Assembly (NCBI RefSeq): GCF_001895005.1
Contig: NZ_BCXH01000021.1
Location: forward strand, 49,506 to 113,505
From: Rhodococcus yunnanensis NBRC 103083
GTDB taxonomy: Bacteria; Actinomycetota; Actinomycetes; Mycobacteriales; Mycobacteriaceae
DNA length: 64,000 nucleotides
Reading direction: 5' to 3'
Part shown: in pieces, positions 17,009 through 25,845 of the stretch
Layout: each line of letters starts with the position of its first letter
Numbering within the stretch: the stretch's first letter is position 1
Notes under the pieces: model-generated
Told to the model about the DNA's origin: nothing
The model's input: only the letters and a program-made list of their open reading frames with translations
Database searches by the model: none
Position numbers and translations under genes: made by a program

Positions 17009-17965
17009 TCAGGAAGCCTGACGCTCCGCCTTGGCAGCCTCGCGTGCGAGGGAGCGATCACGCATCTCCTCGAACTTGGTTGCCTGACGCTCCAGGTCCT
17101 CGAGGAACACGGCCAGTTCCTCGCGCCGGTTCTCGCCGCGGCCGGTGAAATCCTCGCGCTCGAAGATCCTCCACTTCCGCAGGACCGGCCAGACGACGTC
17201 TTCGAGGTGCTGACGCAGGTCGTAGATGCCGTGCTTGGCCATCAGAACACCGTTGCGACGGAAATTCGGCATGCCCGCACCGGGCATCTGGAAGTTCATG
17301 ACGATGTCCGAGATGGCCTCGAGCGTCTGATCCGGGGCGATGTCGATCGCCGCACCGCAGATGTTGCGGTAGAAGATCATGTGCAGGTTCTCGTCGGCGG
17401 CGATGCGCTGGAGCATGCGGTCGGCGATCGGGTCGTCGCAGACCTTGCCGGTGTTGCGGTGCGACACACGCGTCGCGAGTTCCTGGAATGTCACGTACGA
17501 CACCGAATGCAACAGACCGGTCGTCGAGCCTGCGGGTGATGCGAAACCGTTGGTCATGTGGATCATGCGCGCCTCTTCGAGGGCGACCGGATCTACGCCT
17601 CGGGTGACGACGAGGTAGTCGCGCATCACGATGCCGTGACGGTTCTCCTCGGCGGTCCACCGGCCGACCCATGTGCCCCAGGCGCCGTCCTGCGAGAAAT
17701 TCTCCGCGATCTCGCGGTGATACGACGGCAGGTTGTCCTCGGTGAGCAGGTTGGTGATCATCGCTGCCCGCGCGACCTCGGAGAGCTGACTCTGCTCCGG
17801 GTCGTAATCCGTACCACCCAGCGCGGCGAAGTTGCGGCCGGAATCCCACGGGACGTAGTCGTGTGGGTGCCACTCCTTCGCCATGGACATGTGGCGGTTC
17901 ACGTTGTCTTCCGCAACTGGAACCAGCTCTTGTAGCAGCTCCAGCTGTGTCAGATCCCTCGCCAT
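17009..17965 (-). CDS. desA: Acyl-[acyl-carrier-protein] desaturase (DesA1-like)
   Basis: The protein is 318 aa with the full di-iron ligand set of soluble acyl-ACP desaturases: Glu76 (TEDNLP), Glu107/His110 (EENRH), Glu162 and Glu192/His195 (DENLH). It introduces a double bond into acyl-ACP chains, feeding unsaturated or mycolic-acid precursors in the cytoplasm. Start at ATG 17965 (MARDLTQLELLQ); the frame upstream is not conserved. It closes the block syntenic with Mtb (Rv0824c, DesA1). Confidence 0.93.
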   Translation of the reverse strand: MARDLTQLELLQELVPVAEDNVNRHMSMAKEWHPHDYVPWDSGRNFAALGGTDYDPEQSQLSEVARAAMITNLLTEDNLPSYHREIAENFSQDGAWGTWVGRWTAEENRHGIVMRDYLVVTRGVDPVALEEARMIHMTNGFASPAGSTTGLLHSVSYVTFQELATRVSHRNTGKVCDDPIADRMLQRIAADENLHMIFYRNICGAAIDIAPDQTLEAISDIVMNFQMPGAGMPNFRRNGVLMAKHGIYDLRQHLEDVVWPVLRKWRIFEREDFTGRGENRREELAVFLEDLERQATKFEEMRDRSLAREAAKAERQAS

Positions 17966-18331
17966 TACATTGCCTCCATACATTGCGGATAACCGGACCC
18001 AGCTTACGGCACCGTAACTTGGCTGCGCACTCTCCTCGAGAGGCACGCCAGGCTCTGGTGATCAGCTGGTACTTCGGAGTATTTCCCCCGTGTCAGTTCG
18101 CTCCCCGTTGTCGAACCGTTACCGAGTGTACGACTGCGCCCTCGAAAAGTGGGTGCCCCATAGCTGCCGATCTGCTGTGCATTCGATCGCAGGCTTCCCG
18201 GGGAATGCGGCCGACACACCGCGTTGCGACATCTTCGACACACGATCGAGGCGAAACCGTCACCTGGGAAAAATCATTACAGGGTGTCCGATGCCGGGTG
18301 CGTGAATGGAACCCTCGAGACGACGACGTGG
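17966..18331. other. Intergenic region upstream of desA
   Basis: The 366-base stretch between the desA start and tRNA-Lys holds no convincing gene. It should carry the desA promoter. Several short overlapping frames exist but lack ribosome-binding sites and protein-like composition. Confidence 0.5.
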
Positions 18332-18404
18332 TGCCCCCAGTAGGACTCGAACCTACGACCTGCGGATTAAAAGTCCGTAGCTCTACCAACTGAGCTATAG
18401 GGGC
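18332..18404 (-). tRNA. tRNA-Lys (anticodon TTT)
   Basis: A 73-nt cloverleaf on the minus strand: acceptor GCCCCTA pairs TGGGGGC, D-arm AGCTCAGTTGGTAGAGC, anticodon loop CTTTTAA giving TTT, T-loop GGTTCGAGTCC, discriminator A. No CCA is encoded. Confidence 0.97.
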
Positions 18405-18457
18405 GCGGATCGAAAGTGTAATGGTGCACATTCGGGGTGAGGGGAGGCACCCCCCAG

Positions 18458-19702
18458 CTATCTTCCGAAGCTGCTGCAGCCGTCGGGGGCGGGGACTCCT
18501 GCGAGCCGGTCGTCGATCCAGTCGTGGGAGGCGGGAAGACCCGACACCGCGACGATGACGTGTTCGCCGAGGTATTCCTCCAGCCGTACGTCGGCTCCGT
18601 GGGCGCACCACTCGTCGTACAACGTCTCGGCGCCCTGTCTCGGAATCCAGAACTCCTGCTGACCCTGATAGATGAACACCGGTGTCGTCGGGGCGAGGTC
18701 CCCGCCCATCCGGGTGTCGGCGATGATGGACTCCGCGATGGGCGAGCGGTCGACGTCGGGAATGTCCGAGAGTGCCTGAGTGGGAATCGGCGCCACCAGG
18801 CCCCCCGGTGCAAGTAGGTAGACGCACATGTCCTTAGCGATCTGGGCGAGTCTGAGGCCGTTCGCGTTCATGAGTTGGAACATTTCGGGATATTCGCGGG
18901 CAACGCCCATGGCGGCCGACAGGAACAGAGTGGACGACGCATTGCGACCGTTCATGGAGCCGAGCAGTATTCGATAGTCGATCGGGGCGCCGCCGAACGC
19001 GGTTCCGACGAGGTTGACTTCCGGCGCGTAAGTGGGGGCGAGTTGGGCGGCCCAGCCGGAGGCGATGGCGCCGCCGGAGTAACCCGTGATCGCGATCGGC
19101 GATTCTGCCGGTAGACCCAGCTGTGGGACCCCGACCATTGCTCGTAGTGCATCGAGGACGGCGTGTCCCGCCATGCGGCCGGCAGCGTATGCCTGCCTCG
19201 GGCCCTGATGATCGGTGACGACGACGGCATAGTTCTTCGCCAGAAATAGTTGTACCGCAACAATTTCCGGAGCGATTCCGCGCGGAAGCGTCCACGAGGG
19301 AGCGCACGTGTTGCCCAGCGAGTCGATCGCCATGTTGTAGGCAACCACCGGGCGAGTTCCATGGCCGGTCCACGGTGAGTTCGGAACTATCACGGTGGTG
19401 GCCGCAGCGACCGGCCGATTCTTGGAATCGGTGCTGCGATAGAGAATCTGGGTAGATGTCGTCGGTGTGAGGAGTGGGCCCACCTGTACCGAGCGGGTAT
19501 TGAGAACACTTCCGGGAGGCAAGGATTCGTATCCGTCGGGCGGGTCGAACCATGGTTCGCCCAGGGGTGTCGCAGCCGCGAGAGCAGGGTCTTGGGCTGG
19601 AGTGATGAAATCGGTGACCGGGTCTGCGCCTGCCGTCCACGGTGCAGTCACGATCAGCGTGAGCGCGAGAAGTGTTCCTGCCGAACGAGTGAAGAGTGTC
19701 AT
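18458..19702 (-). CDS. Secretory lipase family protein (LIP, triacylglycerol lipase-like)
   Basis: The protein is 414 aa with signal peptide 1-26 (MTLFTRSAGTLLALTLIVTA, then A-G-A). It has an alpha/beta hydrolase fold with nucleophile elbow GYSGGA (Ser209), Asp in YQGQQEFWIP and His in LGEHVIV. It matches the fungal/actinobacterial secretory lipase family (PF03583 type). Extracellular ester hydrolysis is likely; substrate unknown. A second family member is encoded at 46072-47316, so the organism keeps at least two. Confidence 0.87.
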   Translation of the reverse strand: MTLFTRSAGTLLALTLIVTAPWTAGADPVTDFITPAQDPALAAATPLGEPWFDPPDGYESLPPGSVLNTRSVQVGPLLTPTTSTQILYRSTDSKNRPVAAATTVIVPNSPWTGHGTRPVVAYNMAIDSLGNTCAPSWTLPRGIAPEIVAVQLFLAKNYAVVVTDHQGPRQAYAAGRMAGHAVLDALRAMVGVPQLGLPAESPIAITGYSGGAIASGWAAQLAPTYAPEVNLVGTAFGGAPIDYRILLGSMNGRNASSTLFLSAAMGVAREYPEMFQLMNANGLRLAQIAKDMCVYLLAPGGLVAPIPTQALSDIPDVDRSPIAESIIADTRMGGDLAPTTPVFIYQGQQEFWIPRQGAETLYDEWCAHGADVRLEEYLGEHVIVAVSGLPASHDWIDDRLAGVPAPDGCSSFGR

Positions 19703-20503
19703 GCTCTCACCTGGATTCGTAGTCGTGGTCGACCCGATGTGTTCTAGGCCACGTTAGAACTGTGGCGACGCGGATGTATGCAACGTGCTCACGTCGAGTT
19801 CGAAACGTTACGAGAGTGCAATGCGAGAATCCGTCGGCAGCAATGGCATAGCGAGCGCGATTCTCCAAGCGGCTCGAAAATCGTTGTAGTGCCGCGAGTT
19901 TGAACAGGTATTCAGTCGGACATGATCGGAGCGTCGGGATTCGACGAAAAGTGCTACCTCAGAGAATGATTCGCGGTTCAACTACATATGGATACCGCGT
20001 GATGGGATAACGGGAGGGCTATCCGAGGCTTCCACCTCGGATCCGGACCGAATTCGGGCGAACATCCGCTTTGCGTACCGGCAGATGCGGGCGAGTTCGT
20101 CGGTGGTGTCATGCGCGGCTCGGAAGGTCGCGAGATTGTGCCCGGGCGTGCGGGGGTGAGTACCCAGCCGTCGTATCGTGAGTACTCAGCCGTCGTATGT
20201 CGACGAGTACACCGTGCCGACTGTGATCGCCCGGTACTGTCAGTGGCGAACGATACGACATTCGGATGAAGGTCCCAGATAGCAGGCGACCCGAGTGCGC
20301 ACCCCCTGCAGCGCACTCGAGCCGTGACGGAGCATACCACTCGGATTGTTTGTTGTGGCGCGTCGAATTGTCCGATTGCTGGTTTTCCCAGCTGTTTCCA
20401 AGTCGGAGGACGGTCATTTCGGGCCGAGGTGAAGTAGGCTCGAATAGCGGTATTGCCTGCAGATAGAAGCGGGTCGCGTGGGTTCGGAAGGCACGGAATA
20501 GCA
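19703..20503. other. 800-base intergenic region between divergent lipase and TetR genes
   Basis: No convincing gene is seen; minus-strand frames here are Arg/Ser/Pro-rich and lack start signals. A 22-bp direct repeat (20156-20198) and the promoters of the two divergent flanking genes lie inside. AT-richer stretches near 19880-20000 suggest upstream regulatory DNA. Confidence 0.5.
20156..20198 (+). repeat. 22-bp tandem direct repeat
   Basis: GTGAGTAC(C/T)CAGCCGTCGT then AT occurs twice with exact 22-bp period (20156-20176, 20178-20198) and one mismatch. It is about 300 bp upstream of the TetR gene and could be a tandem operator. Not assigned. Confidence 0.6.
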
Positions 20504-21172
20504 ATGGCACAACAAGAGCGCGCACGTAGGACCCGAGCAGCGATCGTGGAGGCCGCGGCGTCCGAGTTCGCTCGGCGTGGTTACGCGGCGGCATCGGTCA
20601 ACACGATCCTCGAGGGCTCCAACGCCACCAAAGGAGCGATGTATTTTCACTTCCAGTCGAAGGAAGACCTGGCCAGGGCGGTGCTCACGTCGGCTCTGGA
20701 CAAGTATGTCGCGATCACCGAACGCTGGAAGAACTCGACGCTGCATCCGTTCCATGTGATCCACGGCATCATCGACGACATCGCACGTGGGTTCCAGAAC
20801 GACGTGATCATTCGGGCCGAGTTCCGTCTCATCGTCGAGCCCGAGTTCTACAGCGAAGTGCAGACCGGTGGCGGTCGGGTATGGGGAATGACGGGTCTCG
20901 GGCTCGCGCGGAGGGCTCAGGACATGGGCGACCTTCAGCCCGAGTTCGGCCCCGAGAAGTTCATTCGGGTGCTGGTCGCGTCGTTGGCTGGCCAGCGCTA
21001 CATGGCCGACCTCGTATCGGACAGCAAAGATCTCCGATCGATGTTCGAAGAATCCCTCGAAGTGGTGCTGTTCGCGATGGCGACACCGAAGTGGCTCGAT
21101 GCCTGGCGCGTCGAAGGATGGCCCTCCGAGTCCGTCGCGGCCGTAGAAAACGCCTCTGACCTGCCGGTTTGA
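20504..21172 (+). CDS. TetR-family regulator, gamma-butyrolactone-receptor-like
   Basis: The protein is 222 aa with an N-terminal HTH (about 8-55; RTRAAIVEAAASEFARRGYAAASVNTILEGSNATKGAMYFHF) ending in the KEDLA motif typical of the ScbR/ArpA (gamma-butyrolactone receptor) branch. The C-terminal ligand domain is of usual size. It probably represses nearby or distant genes in response to a small lipid-like signal; the ligand is unknown. ATG 20504 is the likely start. It stands alone just before the tRNA cluster. Confidence 0.88.
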   Translation: MAQQERARRTRAAIVEAAASEFARRGYAAASVNTILEGSNATKGAMYFHFQSKEDLARAVLTSALDKYVAITERWKNSTLHPFHVIHGIIDDIARGFQNDVIIRAEFRLIVEPEFYSEVQTGGGRVWGMTGLGLARRAQDMGDLQPEFGPEKFIRVLVASLAGQRYMADLVSDSKDLRSMFEESLEVVLFAMATPKWLDAWRVEGWPSESVAAVENASDLPV

Positions 21173-21251
21173 GTTTTTCTCGAAAAGTGTCCTAAGCTAT
21201 CCCAGCTCCCAACGGAACGCCGTTGAGGGTAACGTCGGAGCAGTTCGGCGG

Positions 21252-21324
21252 GCCCCCTTCGTCTAGCGGCCTAGGACGCCGCCCTTTCAAGGCGGTAGCG
21301 CGGGTTCGAATCCCGTAGGGGGTA
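21252..21324 (+). tRNA. tRNA-Glu (anticodon TTC)
   Basis: 73 nt. Acceptor GCCCCCT pairs AGGGGGT with a G1-U72 wobble as in other actinobacterial tRNA-Glu; anticodon loop CTTTCAA gives TTC; T-arm GGGTTCGAATCCC. Confidence 0.97.
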
Positions 21325-21442
21325 CGTAGGACAAGGTCGGAATTGACAAACCGACCTGCAGTACAGCAGTCTCTTGCAGGCCGCCGCGGTTCGAAGCAGG
21401 GTGATCACCTGCTAGGGTTTGTGTCGGTTGAAATACAAGCAA

Positions 21443-21516
21443 GGCCCTGTGGCGCAGTTGGTTAGCGCGCCGCCCTGTCACGGCGGAGGTCGCGGGTTCG
21501 AGTCCCGTCAGGGTCG
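21443..21516 (+). tRNA. tRNA-Asp (anticodon GTC)
   Basis: 74 nt. Acceptor GGCCCTG pairs CAGGGTC, anticodon loop CTGTCAC gives GTC, T-arm CGGGTTCGAGTCCCG, discriminator G. Confidence 0.97.
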
Positions 21517-21582
21517 CAAATTCGGTACGAAGGTGCCGGCTTGCGAGTGACATCGAGTTGAAATTTGATACCGGTGCCGCCC

Positions 21583-21656
21583 GGCCAGGTAGCTCAGTTG
21601 GTACGAGCGTCCGCCTGAAAAGCGGAAGGTCGCCGGTTCGATCCCGGCCCTGGCCA
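21583..21656 (+). tRNA. tRNA-Phe (anticodon GAA), probable integration site
   Basis: 74 nt. Acceptor GGCCAGG pairs CCTGGCC, anticodon loop CTGAAAA gives GAA, T-arm CCGGTTCGATCCCGG; CCA follows at 21657-21659. An integrase gene begins about 120 nt beyond its 3' end and reads back toward it, the usual arrangement when an element integrates into a tRNA 3' end. I did not find a second copy of the 3' end inside this window, so the other attachment site is lost or diverged. Confidence 0.97.
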
Positions 21657-21779
21657 CCACATCTTTGCCCAGTACAAAGGGCCACCGGCCCGGTTTCAGC
21701 TATCTGGTCAATCACGGTTCTACTTCTCGGTGGGCCAAAAGTGGGCCAACCGCCTGTTCTACACGGCTACTGTGGCCCT

Positions 21780-22835
21780 CTAGAGCGAATCCAGAGCCTC
21801 GGCCACGGCGTCCAGTTCCCCGTCGTACAGATCCGCGTACGTATGTGCTGTCACTGTGATCGACGCGTGGCCCATCGTCTTCTGCAGCAGTCGTAGATCG
21901 GCACCAGCAGAGCGAGCAAGACTGGCGTAGGTATGGCGCAGATCGTGGATTCGAAGTGTCGGTCGACCGATTTCGACAGTTTGAGCCCGCCACGACACGG
22001 TTCGAACCCAATTTTCCCGTCCCAGCCGGAAGCCTTTCGGAGACGCTATTGCCGGTTGCGTTCGCGGACGTCCACCGATTCGTGCCTCCAAGATCGGGTC
22101 GAGTTTGCGGGGGATCGGGATCGATCTCTTGCCTGCTTTGGACTTGGGAGCACCAACAACCAGCTTGCCACCCACCTGAGTGATCGATCGCCGGACTCGA
22201 ATCCTCCGAGCGACAAGGTCGACATCCTCAACGTTGAGGCCCATCAGCTCGCCGAAGCGCATACCGGTGTAGGCCAGGATCGTCACGACATCACCCTGAG
22301 CTCCACACAGCCCTGCCAAAGCGTCTACTTCGGTGGGAGTGAGGTACACATGTTGCTGGTCGACGAGTGGTGGGAAGATCGTCTTTGCTGCGGGATTCTT
22401 GGCGATCCATCCCTCGCTGACCGCGTGATCGAGAACCATCTTGAGGACGCTGTGTCGCCACCTCTGAGTGCGAGGACCAACGTCGGTCATGGCGTTCACG
22501 AAGTCTTGGATGCTGCCTCGATCCAACTTGCTGACCGGCCAGCTGGCGAATGTCGACACCGAAAGTCGCCAACAGTCCTCGTAACCGCGTCGCACCTTCG
22601 GAGTCAGATCCTGCCGCGTCGCAAACCATGAGGTGTAGGCGTGGGCCAATGTGATCGAGTTTCCGCGTCGAGGGTCGAAGTAGACGCCCTTGCTGTGAGC
22701 GGTGAGCTGCTCAGCCTGAAACAGCCGCGCCTCACGCTCAGTCTGGAACGTTCGACGTCGCTTCACTCGGCCTGGCAACCTCCACTCGACAACCCATCTT
22801 GTGCCGTTGGTCGTCTGCTTCTTCGTGATGGACAC
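21780..22835 (-). CDS. int: Tyrosine recombinase (integrase) of an integrative element
   Basis: The protein is 351 aa: an N-terminal Arm-like domain (WVVEWRLPGRVKRRRTF), a core-binding domain (about 60-150) and a catalytic domain with Arg193 (TGMRFGELMGL), Lys232, His297-x-x-Arg300 (HDLRH), His323 (MGHAS) and Tyr333. It catalyses site-specific integration and excision, most likely at tRNA-Phe. It lies adjacent to an excisionase gene and an FtsK-like gene, matching actinobacterial integrative and conjugative elements (pSAM2-like). Confidence 0.93.
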   Translation of the reverse strand: MSITKKQTTNGTRWVVEWRLPGRVKRRRTFQTEREARLFQAEQLTAHSKGVYFDPRRGNSITLAHAYTSWFATRQDLTPKVRRGYEDCWRLSVSTFASWPVSKLDRGSIQDFVNAMTDVGPRTQRWRHSVLKMVLDHAVSEGWIAKNPAAKTIFPPLVDQQHVYLTPTEVDALAGLCGAQGDVVTILAYTGMRFGELMGLNVEDVDLVARRIRVRRSITQVGGKLVVGAPKSKAGKRSIPIPRKLDPILEARIGGRPRTQPAIASPKGFRLGRENWVRTVSWRAQTVEIGRPTLRIHDLRHTYASLARSAGADLRLLQKTMGHASITVTAHTYADLYDGELDAVAEALDSL

Positions 22836-22838
22836 GCG

Positions 22839-23102
22839 CTACCCCGTCACACGGCGCGAGTTCAAGAAGTCGGATACGTCCGACAGCAACCAACGCCTCC
22901 GTCTCGGGCCGAGCCTGACGTGAACCGGGCCGTCGCTGGGAAGAGACGGGTACGCCTCTCTCCGCACTGCAAGGTCATGCAGCGTGCTGACCGGTATCGA
23001 CGTCATGTGGCTAACTTCCTGCGCAGTCAGCAACGGGTTGTCGGTCCAGTCACCGTTGGGGCGCGGTCCTCCGGCCGACACCGAATCTGCGGTGGTTTTC
23101 AT
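22839..23102 (-). CDS. Excisionase-like winged-HTH protein (Xis)
   Basis: The protein is 87 aa: NPLLTAQEVSHMTSIPVSTL is a MerR/excisionase-type helix-turn-helix ending with LGPRRRRWLLSDVSDFLNSRR. A small DNA-binding protein next to an integrase is typically the directionality factor. Start is ATG 23102 after AAGGAG; it overlaps the stop of the upstream zinc-ribbon gene by 4 nt. The stop is 3 nt from the integrase start. Confidence 0.85.
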   Translation of the reverse strand: MKTTADSVSAGGPRPNGDWTDNPLLTAQEVSHMTSIPVSTLHDLAVRREAYPSLPSDGPVHVRLGPRRRRWLLSDVSDFLNSRRVTG

Positions 23103-23236
23103 TTCGCACTCCTTCTCTTGTGGGCGTTTCGACAGTTCGAGCAGATGACTGGAACTGGTGGAGCTGGTGGGTGAACCGAACCCAGTGGTGTCCCGCATCG
23201 GCCGCATTTGATCTTGACGCGAACCTCGCTCCCCAT
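23099..23236 (-). CDS. 45-aa zinc-ribbon protein of the integrative element
   Basis: A small ORF encodes MGSEVRVKIKCGRCGTPLG..., with a second CxxC (ICSNCRNAHKR) about 25 residues later. The CxxC-x25-CxxC pattern is a classical zinc ribbon. Its stop overlaps the excisionase start (ATGA). Similar tiny zinc-ribbon genes occur beside xis/int in actinobacterial integrative elements. Function unknown. Confidence 0.75.
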   Translation of the reverse strand: MGSEVRVKIKCGRCGTPLGSVHPPAPPVPVICSNCRNAHKRRSAK

Positions 23237-23239
23237 CGA

Positions 23240-23647
23240 CTAACCCGATGGGCACTGAGCGGTTGTCGGGAACTCGCCGTTGTAGATCAGCATCAGAGCC
23301 ATAGGGCCGCCGTCCAAGTCCCGGATTCCACGAGCGTTGCCCTGGTTGAACCAGCAGTAACCGCGCTCCCAGAATGTTCCCGTCGGACGAGGTAGAGCTG
23401 TTGTAGCCCCTGTCTGGGCTTCGATATCGGATGGTGCAGTCGCGAAGAACGGCATAGACGCGCTTTGACTCGCGTCACGGTGGCCGCCGCATGCTGTCAG
23501 CACCAGTACCGCGAAGAACGCCACTGCAGCCAGCGCGAGCGCGGTCCGGCGTGCCTTCGCCCGAGCTTGCTCCGCTGCACGAGCTGCGTCGATGCGGATG
23601 GTAACGGGCCAACGACCACGCTCGAATACGTTCTCTCCTTGGTGCAT
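23240..23647 (-). CDS. Small membrane/lipoprotein-like protein of the integrative element
   Basis: The protein is 135 aa. A 35-residue basic N-terminal region is followed by one hydrophobic helix (about 36-52) ending in LVLTAC, which resembles a lipobox but sits far from the N-terminus. The rest (about 54-135) has a pair of cysteines (YCWFNQG ... AQCPSG) and is probably external. It lies just downstream of the FtsK-like gene in an operon, so it may belong to the transfer apparatus. No family recognised. Confidence 0.6.
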   Translation of the reverse strand: MHQGENVFERGRWPVTIRIDAARAAEQARAKARRTALALAAVAFFAVLVLTACGGHRDASQSASMPFFATAPSDIEAQTGATTALPRPTGTFWERGYCWFNQGNARGIRDLDGGPMALMLIYNGEFPTTAQCPSG

Positions 23648-23660
23648 TCGCTGAACCTCC

Positions 23661-24962
23661 CTAGTTCGAAGTAGATATGAGCTGTGGATCGCGAGACTTC
23701 TTCGATACGATCGAGGCACTCGCATGTTCCTCGGACATGAACGAGCATCGGACCCGAGCGAAGCCGTTCGCGCCGAGGTCGGTGACGCAAACCCCCCGAT
23801 CGGTTGGCAGCCGCAGCTCCCACGGCACAGTCCGCGAAGACCTGATCGAATCACCCAGAGCTGCCACGCCTGCATCGTCGGTCGACACGGCGAAACACAT
23901 TCGGAAACCACAGTTTTCGCGGATTGCACTGGGGATGGAGTCGGTGGTTGGCTTTTGGGTGACAAGCACCGTCAGGTGACCGACGGATCGACCTCGCCGA
24001 ATGAGATCTGTGACCATTGCGATGATCACTTCGCGGGACTTCTTCTCTGCAGCTCTGGTCGACATCTTCTGGTCGAACAAGAACTGGCACTCGTCGATGA
24101 AAGTGACGACCAATGGAAAAGCCTCTGTCGGTGTCGAACCCGCACCCCAAACGTTGGATCTACCCACTCGCTCGCGAATAGTTTGGAGCCGATGCAACAT
24201 GATCGAGTGAACGTGCTCGATCGACAATCGGATGTCTTCCAAATTCGACTCCTGTGAATCGAATCTGAATGCCCTGTCGCGCAGCCAGTCCCATTCGCTG
24301 CCGCCCTTGCCGTCGACTACAGCAAGCTCGACCGACGACGATGCACAGAGTGTTGCCATGATGGCTTGCAGGGAGCCCGACTTTCCGGAGCCTGGGGCAC
24401 CGGCGATCAACCAGCCGCTACGCTCGCGAAGGTCGAATAGCGCATGTCCGGTATCAGTGACCCCGATTGGCAACATGAAGTCTTCCATCCGATCAGGTGT
24501 AACGACCTCGCGGTGAACACCCAACGGATCAGTGGGACTGAGAATCTCGATCCCTACGTGAACAGGGTCGATCGCAACAATCCGAACACCGCGCGGAGCG
24601 GCGAGCATGACTGCCAATTCACTTGCCTTACGGGCGTAGCTATCGTGCGTCTGGCCCCGTACGAGGCTGACGATTGCGATCGCACCGCCGGAGGGGGTGG
24701 AGAACGCGTCTGAGGGAGTGGGGCAATCGATCACCCCATCCCGAGGATCGAGATGCACCAGCCCGACGCGATTCCAAAAATCGATCCACTCGCCGGACGA
24801 GCGAGACGCTTGTAGCAGCGGCTGCAGAAGCATTTCCTGCTCTGGGCGCAACCGGTCACGAATCCGGTGCTCAGCGTCATCGATGGTCGAGTCGATTCCA
24901 TCGGCCATGCGGACGTAAACCACGGTGGCAACTAAAAGTGCCACCCAGAACGCGAGCATCAC
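23661..24962 (-). CDS. FtsK/SpoIIIE-type DNA translocase (TraSA-like) of the integrative element
   Basis: The protein is 433 aa with an N-terminal membrane helix (about 2-20) and a motor domain with Walker A GAPGSGKSG (188-196) and Walker B LVVTFIDECQ (about 284-293), then RRGRSVGHLTVLVTQKP, typical of FtsK/SpoIIIE transfer proteins. In pSAM2-like elements a single such protein moves double-stranded DNA between mycelial or cell partners. Only one helix is predicted, fewer than in chromosomal FtsK. Together with int and xis it defines the element's conjugative module; no relaxase is seen. Confidence 0.87.
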   Translation of the reverse strand: MMLAFWVALLVATVVYVRMADGIDSTIDDAEHRIRDRLRPEQEMLLQPLLQASRSSGEWIDFWNRVGLVHLDPRDGVIDCPTPSDAFSTPSGGAIAIVSLVRGQTHDSYARKASELAVMLAAPRGVRIVAIDPVHVGIEILSPTDPLGVHREVVTPDRMEDFMLPIGVTDTGHALFDLRERSGWLIAGAPGSGKSGSLQAIMATLCASSSVELAVVDGKGGSEWDWLRDRAFRFDSQESNLEDIRLSIEHVHSIMLHRLQTIRERVGRSNVWGAGSTPTEAFPLVVTFIDECQFLFDQKMSTRAAEKKSREVIIAMVTDLIRRGRSVGHLTVLVTQKPTTDSIPSAIRENCGFRMCFAVSTDDAGVAALGDSIRSSRTVPWELRLPTDRGVCVTDLGANGFARVRCSFMSEEHASASIVSKKSRDPQLISTSN

Positions 24963-25008
24963 CGCTCGACTCGATCGATCTTGCGCACAGTTGGTCCTGA
25001 AAGGGCCA

Positions 25009-25395
25009 TCACGCTGCCGCTCCAGTCTTTTTCGGTGCAGCGGTTCCGTCGAGAGGCTCTACGCCCTGCACCTCGTACCAGAATCCGCCGCGCGCACCTC
25101 CCTTGCCAGCCGTAGCCCACGGATGAATGACCAACGCGTCCCCGACGAGCCGAATCGGTGCGAAGTCTGGCAAGGCAGGAGTTGCGTGGTCCCAAACAGT
25201 GAACTTCATCAGCTTCTTGCCCTCAGGGGTGCTAGCGATGGCCTTGATTTCCCATCCTGGTAGCCCCTCCCTGTTGACCTTGGGAACTGCGTCCTGGCCC
25301 ATTCCATCCAACTTCTGCGCAGTCTCGATGTGAATCAGGGTCCAGCCCGCCGGCCAGCGTGCCGGAAACGTGTCGAGCTCACCGATGGTTGCCAT
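25009..25395 (-). CDS. Conserved hypothetical protein of the integrative element
   Basis: The protein is 128 aa, all beta-rich in pattern (WEIKAIASTPEGKKLMKFTVWDH ... GGFWYEVQGVEPLDG). It is immediately upstream of the FtsK-like gene (46-nt gap) and probably co-transcribed. Such short beta proteins occur at this position in other actinobacterial integrative elements. An OB-fold or single-strand-binding role is possible from the pattern but unsupported by a motif. Confidence 0.6.
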   Translation of the reverse strand: MATIGELDTFPARWPAGWTLIHIETAQKLDGMGQDAVPKVNREGLPGWEIKAIASTPEGKKLMKFTVWDHATPALPDFAPIRLVGDALVIHPWATAGKGGARGGFWYEVQGVEPLDGTAAPKKTGAAA

Positions 25396-25734
25396 GAATT
25401 TTCTCCTCTGGTTCGACTTGATTCATTGCGATCTACGGAGGTCAAGGCGCTTTGCCCACAGTCGTCGAAAACCACTACTGCAGACTGGGTTTAGTCGTCT
25501 GCGACCTTGCATCCAAGGCCCTGCGAGCCTCCTGGTCCAACGGGACTAGCTCGTTGGCCCTCCGCAACCGTAGAGCACAAATATAGATGCTGGCAAGACC
25601 AAATATGTTGTGCAGCAACGGATAATGGTGACTCCCCGGCGGAATGGCCACGGGCATCCCACCCTGCTTGCAGGAGTGCCCAGCCGCGGTTGCCCCTCCG
25701 TGTAGCCGCGGTGGTTTCCAGTCGTCGGTCCCTG

Positions 25735-25845
25735 TAGGTTCCCACAGGTCACCCCCCATGGATTCCCCACGTCGCGCCCGGTGGGTTCCCGCACGTCACC
25801 CCCGTGATTTCCCCACGTTGTCCCCGGTGGGTTACCCGCACGAAT
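25735..25845. repeat. Iteron-like imperfect repeats (about 46-bp unit, 2.5 copies)
   Basis: Units share ggttcccrcacgtcacccc, then gtgattccccacgtygycccc, then ggtggg. Copies begin near 25735, 25782 and 25828; the third is partial. The repeated blocks ccccacgt and ggtgggtt recur at constant spacing, as in Rep- or Tra-binding iterons. Confidence 0.6.

Noticed and set aside
19978..20340. 120-aa minus-strand ORF in the lipase-TetR gap
   Set aside because: Composition is Arg/Ser/Pro-rich, there is no ribosome-binding site, and it overlaps direct repeats; no family pattern.
25475..25759. 94-aa minus-strand ORF
   Set aside because: Its N-terminal half is a translation of the iteron-like repeats; no ribosome-binding site. 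Only the C-terminal part looks protein-like.
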